A stretch of DNA of 64,000 nt from Silene latifolia (taxonomy: Eukaryota; Streptophyta; Magnoliopsida; Caryophyllales; Caryophyllaceae): NCBI RefSeq assembly GCF_048544455.1, contig NC_133532.1, positions 15,626,948-15,690,947 of the forward strand. Direction: 5' to 3'. Below, one piece after another: positions 59,111 to 64,000 of this stretch (the first letter of the stretch is position 1; every line of letters begins with the position of its first letter). The notes beneath the pieces are model-generated. The model did not search any database. It was not told the DNA's origin and saw only the letters and a list, made by a program, of their open reading frames with translations. The translations under genes were made by a program, and so were the position numbers.

Positions 59111-62100
59111 TTCCAACACCAAAACCTTGATTACCCCCTTAAGTTGAACTTATATTTGGCCTCCTTCCCGTCGATGCTTTCCTTTAGGGTCCCACACCCT
59201 AGCACCAATCCTTATATATCCTTTAGGTCTTACCCTTAGCTCCTACGCTTACCCTTAGCTCCTACGCACTCCCGGAAGCATCTCAAGAAAGAAGTCTCAG
59301 GTATGGTCTCTTCTTATGGCTGGCGAGCTTCCTTACGTGGTCTAATGGACTTTAAACGACCCTCCCCGATAGTCGACAGACTCTAAAATGTTCCCGACGA
59401 CAGGTCCTTGGCTCAGACCCCTTGAGCGCCTCGCGTCGCCATAGTCGTCAGGTTGTAATCTTCGATTGACCTGATGGCTATACTTTGACTTTCGCCTTGT
59501 CCAAGCCTCAGTCAAAGTGGGGGCTCTGTAGACACCTCATTTCTGCACCTCCCGCAAACCACCCGGTGATGATTGGGCCGCATGTTTGATACGCGGAACG
59601 ATTTGTGACATGATTAAAGTAAGTTTATCGTCAAGTGATTGCTCAAATATTAATGTCTACCTCTTAGTTGTCATCTACGTGCCGATACGGTCGTTTTGAC
59701 AGTAATTAGAGTACATTTGGAGTCCGGGTCAAAAACCGTCTTCATTTCCTAAAACCGTCAAATCCCGAGTCAAAGCAATGTGCTTGTCTACCTAAGGTTA
59801 GGATGTCATAAAATGTTGAGATTATATCTCATTTTGAGTCTCATGTCACTTCATTAGGCTAAACTAAAAGTTTACATTACAAAATGTGCATTTCATTTAG
59901 TTAAAATGACAGCCCAACCTTTAGGCCCGTTTTACGAGGTCATAACGTGTTTTATGGGTCAGGCCTATTTCATAGAAAGTTCTAGATCTCTTTCTTAGCT
60001 TTCCAACGCCACCAAAATCACCTTAATCCGAGTCTTGTAGAGAAAGTTATGCCTAAAATACGACAGGCTGTCAAACGCGTTTTCTACGCGCAGAGGAACC
60101 TACCCGGGAAAGGACGCAAGCAGTCGCGCCTCTTCCAAGGGACGCAGCTCTGCTGCGCCTTTTCCCAGGGCTTTCTTTTTGTCCAAGTTTCCGTGTTTTA
60201 ACCTAAGTCGGTTATTTCCGGATCTTTCCTTCCGTATCCTAGTCTTACCATAATTCCGTCGTGTGATTAGTATAAATAGGAGCCTTCGTTCCTCATATTT
60301 CTCACGCGAGTGTCCGCCCTTCTCTTCTCCCTTTGCATTCTAGACTTCGTTCTTACTAATCGGCGCCTACGTGCTTGGACTTCCGACCACGTAAGCTCGG
60401 ATCTTTCCGGGTACCAGCCTCTCCGTTGCATGACCGACCAATTTGACCAACTACACAATAATCAACTTAATTAATCAATCGTTTTCCTCTTACGAGGGCA
60501 CTCTCTTTGCATTCGCGTCGAGCATTCACTAATCGATATCTTAGTTCATCTCGTTCCGTCAACATGTAAGTCTGAGGGTGTATAATTCTCTTTATTTATT
60601 GTATTTTATTTATCGTATCATCATTGTAAGGTTTATGTCGAAAATACCGTTAAAATCGATTTCTAAAACCGTGCTTTAAAACTCTGTTTTTGCGGATTTC
60701 CAGTAGACTGACAGTCGAGAAAAGACGCAGCAACTGCTGCGCCTCTTCGAAAGAGCGCAGTTCCTGCTGCGCCTCTTCGTGAGGCTGCCGCAGTTCCTGC
60801 TTCTTTTCTTCTTCTTCGTCCTCTGTAATTCGTTCTTGTTCGTATTTGATTCGTATTTGTTTGTTCTTTAATTCTTTCACATGATAGTTTAATAATCACA
60901 TGTATATAAATCATCATCATTAACCTGTTTTAATCATCACAAATCCGACTTAAATCCTAAATAATCCAAATTTACGGGTTTTCGTCATTAAATTCAAACC
61001 CGGATTTTAGAGGTTCAATTTGTTCATATTGAGTTTCTGGGATTCGTCATTGATATAGTTTTCATCTGTTCATTCACATGTTCGTCGTTAATTTGTCATT
61101 AATTTATCATGTTTAGTTTGTTTCATTCACCGATGTCACTAATTAATCATTCGATCTTTCATCATTAATTAATCTCATGTAATTAATTCGTTTAATTCCG
61201 TCTCATTCATGTTTATCGCTTTTATGACCATCATTCACATGTAATTAACATGCTAATCACTTTCATCCGAGTAAATTTTATCAATCAACCATTAAAATCA
61301 TCAATTGACATTAACGATTTGCGATTCGGCACAAACGGCCCGAGAATTCACCCTTGGAACAGACGCGCAAGAATCGCCGCGCCTCTTCTAGAGGGCGCGA
61401 TCTGCTGCGCTTTGTTCGAGGATGAGTTACGCCTACGAACTCCTTTTACGCTTTGACGTAGTTTAATTAGTTTACATATTAATTAACTAATATCCGTAAT
61501 ATCGCTAATTCCTGTTCATTAATTTTATCCCTTTTATTCTTTTATTTCTTTTTCTCAAAATATCCGTTTTAAAGGTATTTTCGACATAAATCGCCTAATC
61601 CGTTGTAATTATTGTAATTTTCATTATTGTAATTTTCTTTTATTTATTTCTTGTATGCTTTCACATGTAAATGAGCATTAAATCCAACTTCGACCTAATT
61701 ACATGATAAATTACGTGTCAACCGACTTAGTCTAATTCTCACATGTTAGGATTAAAACTTGGATGTTGCATTGCATGCATATAGCCGACGATATATCGAG
61801 TACGAATAACTTCCCTAATCATTAGTAGAGGCCGCTATCGAGGCGGGCGGGATTAGGTGTTCGATCAAAAGAGCTTCCTAATACGTACCCTCACCCCTTA
61901 CTCCAGATCTCCGTGAGCACCCGTGTTCATTGGCATCCACGAGAGTCATTCTAGACATAGAATGCTAAGGGTAACGATTGCTTAGTGTTCATGTCACTAC
62001 TTTGTGTCTTGACATGACACGAGGTATTCGAACGGTTCCAATTTCCCATAAAAATTGGTGGCGACTCCATACAAAATGCAAACGCTTGTTTCGTTTTTCA

Positions 62101-62701
62101 CCAAGCGCCCCCGTGGGCGGCCCGCTGTCCACACTCGGCCGAGTAACAGACTTAGAAAACCGTGGTATTACATAAATAATATAATTTAGCACGAAAACCG
62201 TATCAAAAGCAATTAAGGGGAGGCATAAATATGTATATAATTATGACTCATCAATATTCTCTCGTGTACCCCTTAACTTTTTCATTTTCTAAAATGTACC
62301 CCTCTTTTCTTGCAAAAAAACTTTGACCGTCAATAACTCTTGGCTACAGGTTCAAAATAGGATAAACTTTTTTTTTTCAAATTGACCGTCTTTAAGAGGT
62401 CTTCAGTTTGAAAAAGAATTCATCGACGTCTCAACTCGTAGTCGGGAATTATGGTCGGTCAATGTTTATTCGTTTAAAAACTTTAACCAACCATAACTAC
62501 CGGCTACGAGTTCAAAAAGCGGTGAATTTTTTTCAACTCTAAGGCCTTGACTAAATAATAGGTTTAAAAAAAATTCACCGTTTTATGAACTCGTAACAGA
62601 GAATTATTGTCAGTCAAAGTTTTTTTTTTGTGAAAAACGAGGGGTACACCTTAGAAAACGAAAAAGTTCAGGGGTATACGAGAGAATATCCCTAAATATT
62701 T

Positions 62702-64000
62702 AATATACTATTGGCGTAAATGGGGAAGTTGAAGAGAAAATATCAAAATGACTCTATCAAGTTTCCAGGGAAGCGAAGAGAAAATATCAAAATGATTCTC
62801 CGTACTTGATATAATCCTCTAAACTACACATGGTCATTTGTACTAAATTCAAAAGAATCAATCAATTATTTATATTCATAAGATAGTGCGTATAATACAA
62901 ATTAAGAGATAGACACACATATGAATATATGATGAAGTATTGATTTTAGCCGAATTTGAAATTAGTCTTGTTATGTTGTTTTAGTGGTTAATGATGATAT
63001 ATGAGTTTATTAACTAGTATGATGATGTTTTATTCATTTTTCAAATTATCAGTGTCCTACACATGTTTGTCAAATGACTGACACGAACGTATGAGATAAT
63101 TATGAATGCTTGAATTATTGTTTTATGTATTTACATGCCTTAATCATGGTTTGATTTAAATCATAGTTAGATGAGAACAACTAAGTTGATTAATTAAAGA
63201 GAACATGTGTATATAAACCATATACTCTGTAGCAGGTAAATGTTAACATGTCTTGGATCATACATCTTGTGGTATGATATGTCCTGTTATTAAGAATTGT
63301 TTTTTGTTGGCTATAACTTTATAGTTTGAGTTTTGTTTGGTAAGGTATACTGTATACGGATTTGTTAATGATATGCAATAAATATAAACTTGTCAAGACA
63401 GTTTACATGGAGATAAATTATTTAATATTGGTAATGTTGTTTTTGGATCTTGAATAAGCAACAATTCATGTATATAAACTTTAATTCAAATGGTAGTTGA
63501 TTATAAGCATCTCTTACTATTTCTTGAATTTGACACTATATTTACGCTTTAATCCGGTTAGCATTAAATCTAATCCCGCCACTATGAATTTTTAACATGA
63601 ACTAATTAATCATTAGATGGAAAAGTGTAGACAACATATGGTTCATCTATTACCATGTAATTTGTTTAGGTTTTAATAGTTGACATGTGATTATAGACGT
63701 GGCATCACTAACATTAGTTCGTACATATGCTTTAAATATGGTGGCGTAATCATGATTCTTACTCTTGCTTTGACTCATACTTATGAATTTGATCTCTTAC
63801 CACCTTAGATCGATTACTAAAGTGATGTCTAATTTGTGTTTTGCTTATCATGATATAAGATAACATCAATTTTGATAAATAACCGTCAATATATTGTTTT
63901 ATTGTCAACAAGTTTTGAAAAATGACATATTATATAATTTTGGACCTGAAGTTCCAAAATATTTATTTATAAAGATGAGCATATAAGTCAATATTATAAC
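62702..64000. other. AT-rich intergenic DNA, no gene seen
   Basis: No open frame with a recognisable domain, RNA gene or complete transposon is visible. ATGATGATA-like and other low-complexity words are frequent. Confidence 0.6.

Larger units (their letters stand above)
50485..62133 (+). mobile_element. Element 4: Tat/Ogre-like non-autonomous LTR retrotransposon, 11.6 kb
   Basis: The LTRs are 50485-53083 and 59527-62133, about 2.6 kb, TGTAGACACC...CTGTCCACA. The target duplication CTCGG lies at 50480-50484 and 62134-62138. The primer-binding site TGGCGACTCCGCTGGGG (53087-53103) matches tRNA-Arg(ACG) at all but one base, as known for Tat/Ogre elements. The purine tract AAAGTGGGGGCTC precedes the right LTR. 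The only long frame is a gag-like protein; protease, reverse transcriptase and integrase are not visible. The 3' half carries the Tat-type phrase GATACGTAGGCAGTC twice (about 57280, 57390). Outside two patches the LTRs are almost identical, so this is the youngest insertion. The ends look whole. Confidence 0.9.
40724..62172 (-). mobile_element. Element 3: solo LTR (about 1.32 kb net), interrupted twice
   Basis: The LTR starts TGTGACACCCCGACATACC at 40724 and ends GGTATTACA at 62172, with target duplication TAAAT at 40719-40723 and 62173-62177. Its own sequence is only 40724-40745, about 49220-50484 and 62139-62172; the rest is elements 2 and 4. No internal region, primer site or second LTR is present, so it is a solo LTR left by recombination. 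Read on the minus strand it begins TGTAATACCACGG and ends GGGGTGTCACA, a form common in Tekay-type chromoviruses; that family call is tentative. Confidence 0.75.
33391..62253 (-). mobile_element. Element 1: gag-protease-only LTR retrotransposon (TR-GAG type), minus strand, host of the nest
   Basis: The left LTR (3' LTR) is 33391-34587, about 1.2 kb. The right LTR (5' LTR) is split into 39576-40723 and 62173-62253. The target duplication ATATT lies at 33386-33390 and 62254-62258. The primer-binding site, read on the minus strand at 39554-39570 (TGGCGTCGTTGCCAGGG), is close to the 3' end of tRNA-Asp. A purine-rich tract adjoins the left LTR at about 34588-34604. Only gag and protease are seen, and no pol region exists in the 5-kb interior. 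The element is broken. The LTRs differ by several percent by eye, making it the oldest retroelement of the nest, roughly one to a few million years at common plant rates. Confidence 0.88.
33383..62692. mobile_element. Mutator-type MITE (about 440 bp) split by the nested retrotransposons
   Basis: The right part, 62259-62692, ends in GGTATACGAGAGAATATCCC. Its inverse, GGGATATTCTCTCGT, is found at the left end when 33383-33390 (GGGATATT) is read on to 62259 (CTCTCGTGTACCCC). Perfect 9-bp repeats TAAATATTT flank the whole (33374-33382 and 62693-62701), the Mutator target length. Terminal inverted repeats of about 50 bp include GTACCCCTTAACTTTTTCAT. Element 1 inserted eight bases into the left terminus. 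Confidence 0.8.

Noticed and set aside
50485-62133. Large segmental duplication of 2.6 kb
   Set aside because: The two copies are LTRs of one element: TG/CA ends, a 5-bp target duplication, a primer-binding site and a purine tract are all in place.
1-64000. CRISPR arrays, operons or bacterial-type genes
   Set aside because: The spaced palindromes might suggest direct-repeat arrays, but they lie in plant LTRs, the intervals are only 10-11 bases, and the rest of the window is plainly plant nuclear DNA.

Overview
This is a plant nuclear window: intron-rich genes with GT-AG introns, plant-type small-RNA promoters, a vascular-plant CESA4, and Stowaway, hAT, MULE and LTR-retrotransposon remains. 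A eudicot is likely. The order (perhaps Caryophyllales) is a guess from general resemblance only.

Left edge (1-5.7 kb): a small-RNA neighbourhood. It holds a U2 snRNA gene, a 7SL (SRP) RNA gene and a U3 snoRNA gene, all on the + strand. 7SL and U3 carry the plant USE (ATCCCACATCG) and a TATA-like box about 24 bp further on, the spacing used by Pol III. Part of the U2-7SL unit is tandemly duplicated; the second copy keeps a U2 3' half and a 7SL promoter but no 7SL gene. A further orphan USE/TATA pair lies at 3.5 kb. From 3.6 to 8.3 kb there are small DNA-transposon remains, a tandem duplication and a possible LINE tail.

Gene block (8.6-26.1 kb): a two-exon LRR receptor kinase (+; Stowaway MITE in its intron), a 12-exon secondary-wall cellulose synthase CESA4 (-), and a PHR1-like MYB-CC phosphate-response regulator (-; one GC-AG intron). 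The kinase and CESA4 converge, with a SINE bounded by an 11-bp target duplication between them. The three have unrelated roles: surface signalling, cellulose synthesis and nuclear phosphate signalling.

DNA-transposon block (26.3-33.4 kb): a minisatellite, a decayed FAR1/MULE transposase interrupted by other transposon sequence including a CACTA (DUF4216-type) fragment, a 294-bp hAT-like element and AT-rich intergenic DNA.

Nested retrotransposon block (33.4-62.7 kb): the whole 29 kb can be parsed by target-site duplications. A small Mutator-type MITE (9-bp TSD TAAATATTT) was hit by a gag-protease-only LTR element (element 1, minus strand, TSD ATATT). Its right LTR was hit by an element now reduced to a solo LTR (TSD TAAAT). 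That solo LTR was hit twice more: by a second gag-protease-only element (element 2, TSD CCAAG) and by an 11.6-kb Tat/Ogre-like element (element 4, TSD CTCGG). No reverse transcriptase, RNase H or integrase region is visible in any of them. The most unusual signal is that three of these LTR families carry arrays of short palindromes, each family with its own word, spaced almost always 20-21 bp apart (two DNA turns), in LTRs and at matching internal places.

The last 1.3 kb is AT-rich DNA without a recognisable gene.
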